Shown here: piece after piece, positions 1 to 7,247 of the stretch
How positions within the stretch are numbered: position 1 is the first letter of the stretch
Layout of the letters: the number at the start of each line of letters is the position of its first letter
NCBI GenBank assembly: GCA_963578625.1
Contig: CAUZEO010000045.1
Location: forward strand, 1-20,647
Length of the DNA: 20,647 nt
Reading direction: 5' to 3'
Origin: CAUZEO01 sp963578625
Lineage (GTDB): Bacteria > Verrucomicrobiota > Kiritimatiellia > SLOV01
Notes under the pieces: model-generated
What the model saw: the letters and a program-made list of their open reading frames with translations, nothing else
Databases searched by the model: none
What the model was told of the DNA's origin: nothing
Program-made: the position numbers and the translations under genes

Positions 1-2
1 TC

Positions 3-458
3 GAACATACTGCTCATTACGACCGGCGAACAGCATTGCCGGACATTGGGAACCTACGGCAACCCGGTGGTTCGGACACCTCATCTCGATCAATTGGGCC
101 AATAGAGGTGTATCGGAGTCTGGCCAATGAGCAGGGACCGCCGCTGGATATATCGATACGGCGCATCGAAGTGCCGCCTTCTCCGCAGGAGATCCTGGCG
201 GCGGTGGAAGGGAAATTCGGCGTGACGGTGGCGGAATGGCGTAAGCGCAGGAGCGCATCGGATGCGCGGCTTCTGGCGATGAAACGGCTCAGCGAGGAAG
301 AGGGATTGTCCCAGCGCAAGGTGGCGATTCAACTGGGATTGCGAGACGGCTCAGGCGTATCGCGCCACTTGTCGGACTTGAGGAACCGCCGAACGCGGGA
401 GCGAAAGCTCAAGCGGAAATTTGATCGGATCCGGAAGAGCTTCTTTCATAATCAATAA
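3..458 (+). CDS. RAYT-type C-terminal HTH protein, 5' end outside window
   Basis: The reading frame is open from the first bases of the window, so the gene is probably cut by the edge; a TTG at 36 could be an internal start but has no convincing ribosome site. The last ~75 residues hold a DnaA-C/Trp-repressor-like helix-turn-helix, with 'SQRKVAIQLGLRDGSGVSRHL' core features. This matches the C-terminal domain of the RAYT pseudogene at 12824-13870: both follow G-x-SQR-x-VA-x2-L-x-LR-x-GS-x-VS. In PVC bacteria such domains often end REP-associated tyrosine transposases. The Y1 catalytic domain (HUH and Tyr) is not visible, either because it lies upstream of the window or because it is lost. The C-terminus is very basic. 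The gene is convergent with the DUF4838 gene at 584. An alternative is a free-standing HTH regulator. Confidence 0.55.
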   Translation, partial: EHTAHYDRRTALPDIGNLRQPGGSDTSSRSIGPIEVYRSLANEQGPPLDISIRRIEVPPSPQEILAAVEGKFGVTVAEWRKRRSASDARLLAMKRLSEEEGLSQRKVAIQLGLRDGSGVSRHLSDLRNRRTRERKLKRKFDRIRKSFFHNQ

Positions 459-471
459 TCAAGGCTTGGCC
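459..471 (+). repeat. possible RAYT-element end next to the stop codon
   Basis: Directly after the TAA stop lies TCAAGGCTTGGCC. It resembles the ends of the RAYT element at 12771-13935, which read TCAAGGGCTGACCC on the corresponding strand, sharing TCAAGG-N2-TG-N-CC. The rest of 459-583 shows only a weak CACGG/CCGTG pairing (471-493) and no clear terminator. The match is short and could be chance. Confidence 0.3.
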
Positions 472-583
472 ACGGTCGTTGCTGAATGCCGTGACGGATA
501 CGAAAAGCTCGTTCTGCATCGAGGAACTACCAATCATACCGTATTTGTCCTGCACGTGCCGCCCGGAAGGATCGGCAAGACCC

Positions 584-2233
584 TCAGAAACGAAGATTCG
601 CCAGAGTCCGGTGGGCTTCGTCCCACATTTTTTGCTCTTCCGCGATGCGGGCGAGGGCTTTCGGGTCGTCGGTAGCCTGGGCGGCGCGTTGGAGATGGGC
701 AGTGGCGTCGGCCCCGACATTAGGGCTGTAAACTTTCTCGGGGTTCGGAAGGTTCCAGTTGCCGCCCGGCTCGTTGCACACGGCCATGGCCAGTTCGAAA
801 ATTCGGTAGAACTCAAACATGTGCGCGGCTGCCGAACCATAGAGTTTTTCGCATGCCGCCGTCATGATCCGGCCGGAGGTCAGATCCGTGTTCCATGCCC
901 CGCGGGCGCCGACGTAGTAGAGCGGCCAGCGGATGGGAAAGCCGTTGCCGTTTTCGTATGCGGTCTCGTACGTCAGGTAGCGGATGCCGTGGGCCTTCCA
1001 GTAACGCAGGTTGCGCAGGGCGGTCTCGCCGCTATACCATGGCACCGAACGCCAGTTGCCATCGCTGCAACCGGGAATCCACCATTCGTAAACGCCGCGA
1101 AGGGCGCCGGTCTTCATCCACCCGGCCATGGCCCGCCGTTCGCGCAGATTGTTTCGGCCCAGCCTGGCGTGCTCGGGAGGCACGGGTTCGTCCAGCGGCC
1201 GCACATGATTGCCCTCGTTGACGATGACGACGATGACGCCCGGCTCGGCTTCGACCATAGGCTCCGGCGGCGCGTGCGTGACCCAATACGCCAGAAAGCA
1301 CAGGCGGAAGGGGCCCAGATGGGTCTCGTGCAACTGTCGGGCAATGTTGTTGGCAAACTGCATCTGGCGCGCACTGACATTCCCGGCGGCGCGGCAGCGA
1401 TCACACTCGCAGAACTCATCGCTATCGTTCGCGGCGAGTGAAAAACTCAGACCGCCTTCTTGGGCATCGAGTTCGGTTCGGAACTTCTCGACGATGACCT
1501 GCCGCACAGCCGGTTCGGTCAGGCAGGGCTGGCCCAGTCCGAACCACTCCGGGTGGGCTTCCTTGTACTCGGCCGGAGGCACAAGTGCGTCGAGGTTGTG
1601 GTGCATGGGAATCCACAGCGCGCCGAGACGCCAGGCGAATCGGAGCGGCGGATGCGGATCGACCATCCAGATATGACGCACGGCAAAGTCGGGCCGCTCG
1701 TGGACATTCAGCGGCGACACCGTTACATCAGGGGATTCGGGGATCACGTGCCAGACCGGATCAGGTCCGTACCAGCCGCAGCCCAATCGTTGCAGCAGGT
1801 CGTACACGGCGTAGGCGCTTCCGCACAGCCGTCCACCGTCGTTTCCAATCAGCGCCAGCCAGTCGTCCCCGCTGCGCACGATGTACTGGTCACCTGCTTC
1901 CGGGTCCTGGGCCACGTTGATGTCCATCCGGCTCGCCACAGACGACATGCCGACGAGAATGGCCGGCCTGCTCCCGTCGTAGGCGCTCTCGGCCTGAATG
2001 GGCAACTGTCCGCCGCTCATCTGCGCGATGATTGTTTGGAGGTGACCGGCGGCTGTCTTCGTACTGGCCGGCGCATTGTCGGCCACAACAATGACTGCCC
2101 GCGCTTGCGCGTCACTGACAATCACGAGCGGTTGGGCGAATGCAAAGCCGGACAGTCCTGATACGATGCATACAAATGTCAGGATCAGTCTGACATGAAT
2201 GCCGCTAAGATAAGCCCTTATTGATGGTAGCAT
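584..2233 (-). CDS. secreted DUF4838 / glycoside-hydrolase-like protein 1
   Basis: About 549 residues from the ATG at 2233. That start gives a clean signal peptide (hydrophobic stretch LILTFVCIVSGLSGFAFA, cut before QP). The frame runs on upstream to 2359, but that part is translated from a dispersed repeat. An N-terminal alpha/beta region like that of GH67/GH20 proteins ends in 'GCGWYGPDPVWHVIP'. The DUF4838 region follows, with 'NDSDEFCECDRC' near residues 269-280 and 'YLTYETAYENGNGF' further on. DUF4838 proteins are predicted secreted or periplasmic glycan-active enzymes of unsettled reaction. This is the shortest of the three copies in the window and lacks a C-terminal accessory domain. 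It is divergent from the NeuB-family gene. The ribosome site (GAAGAG) is weak. Confidence 0.85.
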   Translation of the reverse strand: MLPSIRAYLSGIHVRLILTFVCIVSGLSGFAFAQPLVIVSDAQARAVIVVADNAPASTKTAAGHLQTIIAQMSGGQLPIQAESAYDGSRPAILVGMSSVASRMDINVAQDPEAGDQYIVRSGDDWLALIGNDGGRLCGSAYAVYDLLQRLGCGWYGPDPVWHVIPESPDVTVSPLNVHERPDFAVRHIWMVDPHPPLRFAWRLGALWIPMHHNLDALVPPAEYKEAHPEWFGLGQPCLTEPAVRQVIVEKFRTELDAQEGGLSFSLAANDSDEFCECDRCRAAGNVSARQMQFANNIARQLHETHLGPFRLCFLAYWVTHAPPEPMVEAEPGVIVVIVNEGNHVRPLDEPVPPEHARLGRNNLRERRAMAGWMKTGALRGVYEWWIPGCSDGNWRSVPWYSGETALRNLRYWKAHGIRYLTYETAYENGNGFPIRWPLYYVGARGAWNTDLTSGRIMTAACEKLYGSAAAHMFEFYRIFELAMAVCNEPGGNWNLPNPEKVYSPNVGADATAHLQRAAQATDDPKALARIAEEQKMWDEAHRTLANLRF

Positions 2234-2258
2234 GCGCTCTTCGTGATCGCTGACCTGT

Positions 2259-2393
2259 GAATGACGCAATACCCAATGACACAAGAAGCCCGAATGACGG
2301 ATTCCGGAGCTGATTCTACTCATCTTGAAAATTTTCAATTCTCTTTTGTCATTGGGCATTCGGATTTCATTGGCATTGGGTATTCCGTCATTC
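2259..2393. repeat. dispersed inverted-repeat element in divergent spacer
   Basis: Outer arms at 2259-2280 and 2372-2393 pair at 20 of 22 positions (core AATACCCAATGAC against GTCATTGGGTATT). Inside are further degenerate CATTCGG/CATTGGG units in both orientations (for example around 2291 and 2347-2366). From memory, similar CATT-rich palindromes are scattered in PVC genomes. The element lies between the DUF4838 start and the NeuB promoter and creates a false 42-codon extension of the DUF4838 frame. Confidence 0.75.
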
Positions 2394-2450
2394 TAGCACC
2401 CGAAAGGCAACTTATCTTGGCCCCATTCCGGTCCGGCGTGTATGATTGTC

Positions 2451-2478
2451 TTGAAACGTGATCACGTTGTCCTATGAT
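2451..2478 (+). promoter_or_regulatory. sigma70-type promoter of the NeuB-family gene
   Basis: TTGAAA at 2451-2456 and TATGAT at 2473-2478 are separated by 16 bp, each one mismatch from consensus. Transcription would start near 2485, giving a leader of about 20 nt before the ATG at 2505, with GGAAAG upstream of the start codon. Confidence 0.6.
2455..2468. promoter_or_regulatory. candidate operator: 14-bp perfect palindrome
   Basis: AACGTGATCACGTT is perfectly self-complementary and lies between the -35 and -10 boxes of the promoter above. A dimeric repressor bound there would block RNA polymerase. The size and symmetry suit a LacI- or GntR-type regulator, but no regulator gene is in the window and the binding protein is unknown. 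Confidence 0.5.
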
Positions 2479-2504
2479 ATGAAAAACTCGGAAAGAAAAA
2501 TACC

Positions 2505-3335
2505 ATGCAGACCATTCTGATCGCCGAAATCGGCGAAAACCACTACGGCAACTGGGATCTTTGCCGCGGCATGGTGCGCGAGGCTGCAACCAACGGTGCC
2601 ACCCTGGTCAAGTTCCAGACCTATACCGCCGATCAGTTCGGCTCGGATCACCGCTGGTACGCCGAATTCAAAAAGGTGGAGATGCCGGAGGAGATCCACT
2701 TCGAGATGCAGACGCTCTGCCGCGAGTTGGACGTCGGATTTCTTTCCTCGACGTTCACCGTCCAGTCCACCGCCTTTCTGGTCGACCGGATGGGTTGCGA
2801 CGCTCTCAAGCTTGCGTCCAGCCGCGTCGTCGAACTGGACCTACTCGACGACGTCAACCGCCGCGCCGACCAGGTGAAGACCGTTTTCCTTTCCACCGGC
2901 ATGGCCACGCTCGACGAAGTCCGCACTGCCGTGGACCACCTTGACCGCATCGACAAACTCTACCTGCTTCAGTGCACCAGCCAATACCCCACCGAAGACG
3001 AGAACGTCAATTTGCGTGCCATGCTAACCCTCAGGCAGGCCTTTCCGGAACACGGCATAGGCTTCAGCGACCACAGCCGCGGCCTGGACGCCTGCGTCGC
3101 CGCGGTGGCCATGGGGGCCGAGGTGCTGGAGAAGCACTTCACCTACAACGCCTGCATGCCCGGCGACGACCACGAGGGAGCCCTGACCCCCGAGAGCACG
3201 AAAGAGTTGGTTCGACGTATCGAACGCGTCGAAACCATGCTCGGCTCGTCCGAGAAAAAACCGGTGCCGGACGAAGTGCGGTCCATCGACGCCCTGCGCA
3301 TCCCGATGCGCGAAGTCGACTTTGAGTCCGGTTAA
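2505..3335 (+). CDS. NeuB/SpsE-family synthase, TIM barrel only (no SAF domain)
   Basis: 276 residues forming the NeuB TIM barrel. NeuB enzymes condense phosphoenolpyruvate with N-acetylmannosamine or a related sugar to make sialic acids. Visible motifs: IAEIGENHYG (residues 6-15), VKFQ (35-38), KLAS (102-105), STGM (130-133), QCTSQYPT (156-163), GFSDH (186-190, metal-ligand His), EKHFT (209-213, second metal-ligand His) and DDHEGALTPE (221-230). Most family members are about 340-360 residues with a C-terminal SAF (antifreeze-like) domain that helps bind the sugar. Here the protein ends after the barrel, and the convergent symporter gene begins at once. It is the only plus-strand gene in this part of the locus and has its own promoter. 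The family is clear; the substrate is not. Confidence 0.85.
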   Translation: MQTILIAEIGENHYGNWDLCRGMVREAATNGATLVKFQTYTADQFGSDHRWYAEFKKVEMPEEIHFEMQTLCRELDVGFLSSTFTVQSTAFLVDRMGCDALKLASSRVVELDLLDDVNRRADQVKTVFLSTGMATLDEVRTAVDHLDRIDKLYLLQCTSQYPTEDENVNLRAMLTLRQAFPEHGIGFSDHSRGLDACVAAVAMGAEVLEKHFTYNACMPGDDHEGALTPESTKELVRRIERVETMLGSSEKKPVPDEVRSIDALRIPMREVDFESG

Positions 3336-5833
3336 CTGAACAGCCAGGCATAGAGAACAACCAGGGGAGCCAATGCGATCACGCCCCATGCAATGATCGT
3401 ACCCCGCGTTCTTCCCCGGGTAGGTACCCGGCTCAGCGACACTCCGACCAGAAGATTGACCACCAGCGCGGCGGGAAGAATCCACTGAAAACTCAGGGCG
3501 TGGCTTCCGCCGGTCAGGGCGTCCCAGTAAGCATAGGTGAAGGCGGTGGTGAAGCCGTACACGGCACCGATGATGGTCCCGAACGACGTCGATCCGGGAA
3601 TGAACAGCGCCAGGATAAACAGGCAGAATAACGGCCCGATGAAAAGCCCGTTGGTCTTGTTGGTCACTTCAATAATATTACCGGGTACGATGCCGATCAG
3701 TGAGCTAAGCAGGACGACCGCGATGCCGATGAGCAGGGCCAGAATTCTGGCCAGCCTGACATTGATTGTCGGGACCTCTCCGTCACGGCCTTTCTTCCTG
3801 CGGAAACGGTCAATGAAATCCTTGCTGATCACGGTGACGATGGAATTGATACCCGAATCCAGGCTGGACATGGCGGCGGCAAACATGGCGGCGATCACCA
3901 GGCCGGCCACGCCAATGGGGAGATAGTTCGCGATGTATCGCGGGAACAGGTAATCCGCCCCTTCAATAGGGCTGCGACCGTCAGGGATCATGTGGGGTTG
4001 AGCAAGGAACAGTCCCAGCAGCGCGAACCCGACCAGGTACAGCAGGATCATGACGCCCACGTCGGCGATGGCATTGACCAGAAACGCCCTCCTGGCCGAC
4101 TTCGCGTCGCGGGTGGCCAGGTACCTCTGAATCGCCACCTGGTCCGAACCGGCGGTGCAGATCCACCAGCAGAAGGTGGCGGCCATCGCGCCGAACATGG
4201 TGACGCGCGTCGTAAAATTCCAACTGAACAGGGGCTGAACATCCCAATGAGGCGCCCACTGGGTGGGGACCCAGCCGAACCCGCCCATCTCCACCGTAAT
4301 CAGGACTACCGTAAGGATGGCGCCCCCCACGAGAAACACGAACTGGAACAGGTCAGTGATGATCACCGCCCTCAGGCCTCCCAAGGCGGTATACACCACG
4401 GCCACCAATCCCATGACCACCACAACCCAGGGGATTCGTTGCTCGCTCCAATCCAGCATTTCGACCAATAGCTTGGCCGCGATATAAGTCAGCATAGCCA
4501 TCCACACCAGCCGGGTCATCATGAAGAGTACCGCTCCCAGCACCCGGACCTGTACGCCCAACCGGGCTTCAAGGATTTCGTACGCGCTGGTGATCTTGAG
4601 CCTCATGACCGCGGGGATGAGGATGTAGCCGGCGACAAGATAAACGAACGGCATGATGAGGATGTTTCCCACCGCGCTCATCGGGCCGTGCTTGATGACT
4701 TCCCCCGGCGAGCCCAGATAGGAGATGGTGCTCAGCAGGGTCGCGAACATAGAGATCCCGATGAGATTAGGGTTCATGTTCCTGCTCGCCAGGAAGTATT
4801 CTTCGGTGCTGGTCTGCTTCCGCGAAAAGTAAAATCCGAAGCCCAGCATGAACGCTCCGTACAGGGCGATCACGGTCCAGTCCGGCCAGCTCAATCCCCG
4901 GGACTCTCGACGCCCTATCCTGAACAGCGCATTGGCCGCATGGGCCTGAACATCGGTCTCCGGATCCTGAAGGAGGGTTGTGAGAATCCCGACGTCATCC
5001 GCGTCGCCCACCTCGGCCAGGGCCGCGCATGCCTCGTTCTTCTCATCCTTGTTTCCGGTCTCCAGGTATTCCAGGAGCGCAACTTTGCCCTCCTGCCTGT
5101 GACGGCTGTAGTCATTTCCCTTGTCATGGACATACAGCGCGCTAACCAGGTAGACGCGGCCGCTGGAGCCTTCCGGCTCTCGTGAAAGCGCCTGGGACAA
5201 CTTTTCGAACGTGTCGTCCCGGATCACGTTGAAGTAGCGCAGGGCATAGGCCGCACAACCCCGGACATCGCTGTCGCCGGCATCGAGAAGCTCGGCCAGG
5301 AGGGCCTCGTCTTCTGCCTCGCCGGAATTCGCCACCACCCACCGGGCGTAGGCCTGGAAGCTGCCCTCTCCTTCTTCGGCCACACGCTTGAGTTCGGGAG
5401 AACGCTCCGCGTATCCCAATTTTCCCAGTGTCTCAACCGCATGGACACGGTCTGTACCGGCCGAATCAAGGAAGGCCGCCACAATTTTGTCGAGGTATTG
5501 CCTCCGGAGTTCCTGGTCATTCCCCGCCGCCTGGATCAGTACCCGCCATACGCCGATGCGAAACGGGGGAGCAGGGTCTTTTTCAAGTTCCGCTTCAAAG
5601 GCCGCCCGGGCCTCTTCCACGTAGTTGTTCCCGATCAGCAACTCGGCGGCGTGGACCTTGACCCAGCCGTCCGTCTCGTGGAGTGTCCGGCGCAAGACGG
5701 AGATGGACTGCTCACGCAACTCGGGACCGACCGCGGATGCCCCTTCCGCGGCAAGCCCGGAACAGGGAGCCAGCAGGAGCATGCATAACCAGATTGCCAG
5801 GAATCTCGCAGGTCGTTTCACGGAACTATTCAA
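3332..5833 (-). CDS. HEAT-repeat / sodium:solute symporter (SSS) fusion
   Basis: 833 residues. A signal-like hydrophobic segment (11-29) is followed by about five HEAT-like helical repeats (38-306) and then a full SSS transporter from about 315 to the end, with about 13 membrane helices. The helix-eight motif AAAMSSLDSGINS (652-664) carries the serines that in vSGLT-type transporters bind sodium; the region 'GSDQVAIQRYLATRD' (562-576) is typical of the family. SSS proteins have an outside N-terminus, so the HEAT part would sit in the periplasm, perhaps holding a hydrolase or substrate. The start is TTG with no clear Shine-Dalgarno; GTG four codons later is possible. The stop overlaps that of the convergent NeuB-family gene by 4 bp. 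Likely cargo is a sugar or sugar acid released by neighbouring secreted proteins. Confidence 0.88.
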   Translation of the reverse strand: MNSSVKRPARFLAIWLCMLLLAPCSGLAAEGASAVGPELREQSISVLRRTLHETDGWVKVHAAELLIGNNYVEEARAAFEAELEKDPAPPFRIGVWRVLIQAAGNDQELRRQYLDKIVAAFLDSAGTDRVHAVETLGKLGYAERSPELKRVAEEGEGSFQAYARWVVANSGEAEDEALLAELLDAGDSDVRGCAAYALRYFNVIRDDTFEKLSQALSREPEGSSGRVYLVSALYVHDKGNDYSRHRQEGKVALLEYLETGNKDEKNEACAALAEVGDADDVGILTTLLQDPETDVQAHAANALFRIGRRESRGLSWPDWTVIALYGAFMLGFGFYFSRKQTSTEEYFLASRNMNPNLIGISMFATLLSTISYLGSPGEVIKHGPMSAVGNILIMPFVYLVAGYILIPAVMRLKITSAYEILEARLGVQVRVLGAVLFMMTRLVWMAMLTYIAAKLLVEMLDWSEQRIPWVVVVMGLVAVVYTALGGLRAVIITDLFQFVFLVGGAILTVVLITVEMGGFGWVPTQWAPHWDVQPLFSWNFTTRVTMFGAMAATFCWWICTAGSDQVAIQRYLATRDAKSARRAFLVNAIADVGVMILLYLVGFALLGLFLAQPHMIPDGRSPIEGADYLFPRYIANYLPIGVAGLVIAAMFAAAMSSLDSGINSIVTVISKDFIDRFRRKKGRDGEVPTINVRLARILALLIGIAVVLLSSLIGIVPGNIIEVTNKTNGLFIGPLFCLFILALFIPGSTSFGTIIGAVYGFTTAFTYAYWDALTGGSHALSFQWILPAALVVNLLVGVSLSRVPTRGRTRGTIIAWGVIALAPLVVLYAWLFS

Positions 5834-5866
5834 CTAGATTGTAAGCTGAAAAGAAAGCAAACATTC

Positions 5867-5919
5867 GTGTTTAGCCTGCCGGCGCACTCCAAAACTTGCG
5901 CCTTCGGCGAATTAAACAC
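5867..5919. other. stem-loop in the 171-bp spacer before the symporter gene
   Basis: GTGTTTA (5867-5873) pairs with TAAACAC (5913-5919). Inside, GGCGC (5881-5885) pairs with GCGCC (5898-5902), around a loop ACTCCAAAACTT. Transcription from the solute-binding gene crosses it. There is no following T-run, so it could be an attenuating or mRNA-processing structure instead of a simple terminator. Confidence 0.4.
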
Positions 5920-6004
5920 AGTCGATCCAGCTCAAGTACGTCCAGGTTCGTTATCCTCAATGCGGAAATAAGCCTTCTCTCAGCCTCTACCCGGTTCCCT
6001 TGCC

Positions 6005-7234
6005 TCATTGGCTCTCAAAGGCAACCTGGGCCTGGTCAAGAATGTCCTGAATCGGTCTATCCGTGTTGATCACCTCCAGGACCGCCGTGTCAATCAATGA
6101 GGCCCATTGCGACCAATGCGGTATACGGGGGAACTCCCGGGCATTCTCATGAATTTCCGCCAGCTTGTGGTAGTAAGGGAGAAAGTCGTTCACCTCCTGG
6201 TCGTTCCAGGTCGATTTTCGACAGCCCACGACGCCATTCCGGGGGTGTGAACGATCGTTGTCCCGGCTGATACAGAACCGGATGAAATCATAGGCGAGCG
6301 CCTTGTGCGGGCTGCCGCCGGCCAAGGTCCATATCCAGTACACGTTCAGCGATGCGGACGCCGCACCCGGTTCGTGAGGGATGGGGGCAATGTCGATCTT
6401 ACCCTTCACGTTGGATTCATCAATGGTATCACACATGACGGCATAGCCGAACCAGTTCACCGCCATCGCAATTTCGCCATTCGCAAGTGCGATGCCGGCG
6501 GATACGGAATCCAAGTCTCGGCACTTCGGGTGAATCAGCGAGTTGTCATTCAGTAGGCGACGATACAATCCCATCGCTTCGACGGCTTCTTCTGAATTGA
6601 GAACAAGTTGATCATTCCCGTCAAGGATCTCGCCCCCTCGTGTCCAGAGCAACAGCGAGAAATCATAGACCGTGTTGTGTCCATCCGGATATGCGGCGAA
6701 TGCGGTTCCGTACAGATTGGATTCTGGACGCTGGAAATGACGAGCTACCAGAACAAAGTCATCCCAGGTCTCCGGAACCGAGAGGGGTTTCCCATGCGTC
6801 CGCTCAAAGCTCTCCTGTTCTGCCGGGTCTTCGAAAAGATCCTTGCGGTATATCAGGCACTCCGGTCCATCATGAAACGGCATGCCGGCAAGATTCTCGT
6901 CATATGCCTGGTGGCGTAACAACGAAGGTGGCCAGTCGTCGGGAAAATCCTGGGGCGGACTCCTCTCCACGTAAGGTTTCAGGTTTTCAACCGCACCGCT
7001 TTCCCACGCCTCGGCAATCCAATCCGTATTGATCAGGACCACATCCCAATGGCCGGCCTTCATGCCGCCCGAACCGAGAATGGCATCGTGCAACGGATGC
7101 AGGTCCAGGGCAACGGCCTCCAGCTCGAGGTCACAGCCGGTCTGCTGTTGAAAGGCCATCCAGAAGCGCTCTACCGCCGCTTCGAAGGGCCCCATTTTTC
7201 TTAGCGCGACACGGAATGTCTTGTTTCTGTCCAT
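6005..7234 (-). CDS. family 1 (sugar-type) solute-binding protein without signal peptide
   Basis: 409 residues of an SBP_bac_1 fold. Typical features include an early 'FEAAVERFWMAFQQQTG' helix, 'HWDVVLINTDWIAEAWESGAVENLKPYVE' (about 62-90), 'YRKDLFEDP', 'VPETWDDFV', and 'NGEIAMAVNWFG' in the second lobe. Normally such proteins are secreted and feed ABC sugar importers. Here the sequence starts MDRNKTFRVAL directly at the mature fold: no hydrophobic leader, no lipobox. No permease or ATPase gene is in the window. The start is supported by GGAG just upstream of the ATG at 7234. It follows the SDR gene by 13 bp, so the two are almost surely co-translated. It may be a cytoplasmic sugar-binding sensor, or may have lost its leader. 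Confidence 0.85.
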   Translation of the reverse strand: MDRNKTFRVALRKMGPFEAAVERFWMAFQQQTGCDLELEAVALDLHPLHDAILGSGGMKAGHWDVVLINTDWIAEAWESGAVENLKPYVERSPPQDFPDDWPPSLLRHQAYDENLAGMPFHDGPECLIYRKDLFEDPAEQESFERTHGKPLSVPETWDDFVLVARHFQRPESNLYGTAFAAYPDGHNTVYDFSLLLWTRGGEILDGNDQLVLNSEEAVEAMGLYRRLLNDNSLIHPKCRDLDSVSAGIALANGEIAMAVNWFGYAVMCDTIDESNVKGKIDIAPIPHEPGAASASLNVYWIWTLAGGSPHKALAYDFIRFCISRDNDRSHPRNGVVGCRKSTWNDQEVNDFLPYYHKLAEIHENAREFPRIPHWSQWASLIDTAVLEVINTDRPIQDILDQAQVAFESQ

Positions 7235-7247
7235 TCTGCTCCGGCAA

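Noticed and set aside
479..1441. Long plus-strand open frame (320 codons) opposite DUF4838-1
   Set aside because: Antisense shadow of a clear secreted protein; low-complexity arginine/glycine-rich composition and no recognisable domain.
2234..2359. Longer N-terminus of DUF4838-1
   Set aside because: The added 42 residues come from the dispersed repeat and would bury the signal peptide.
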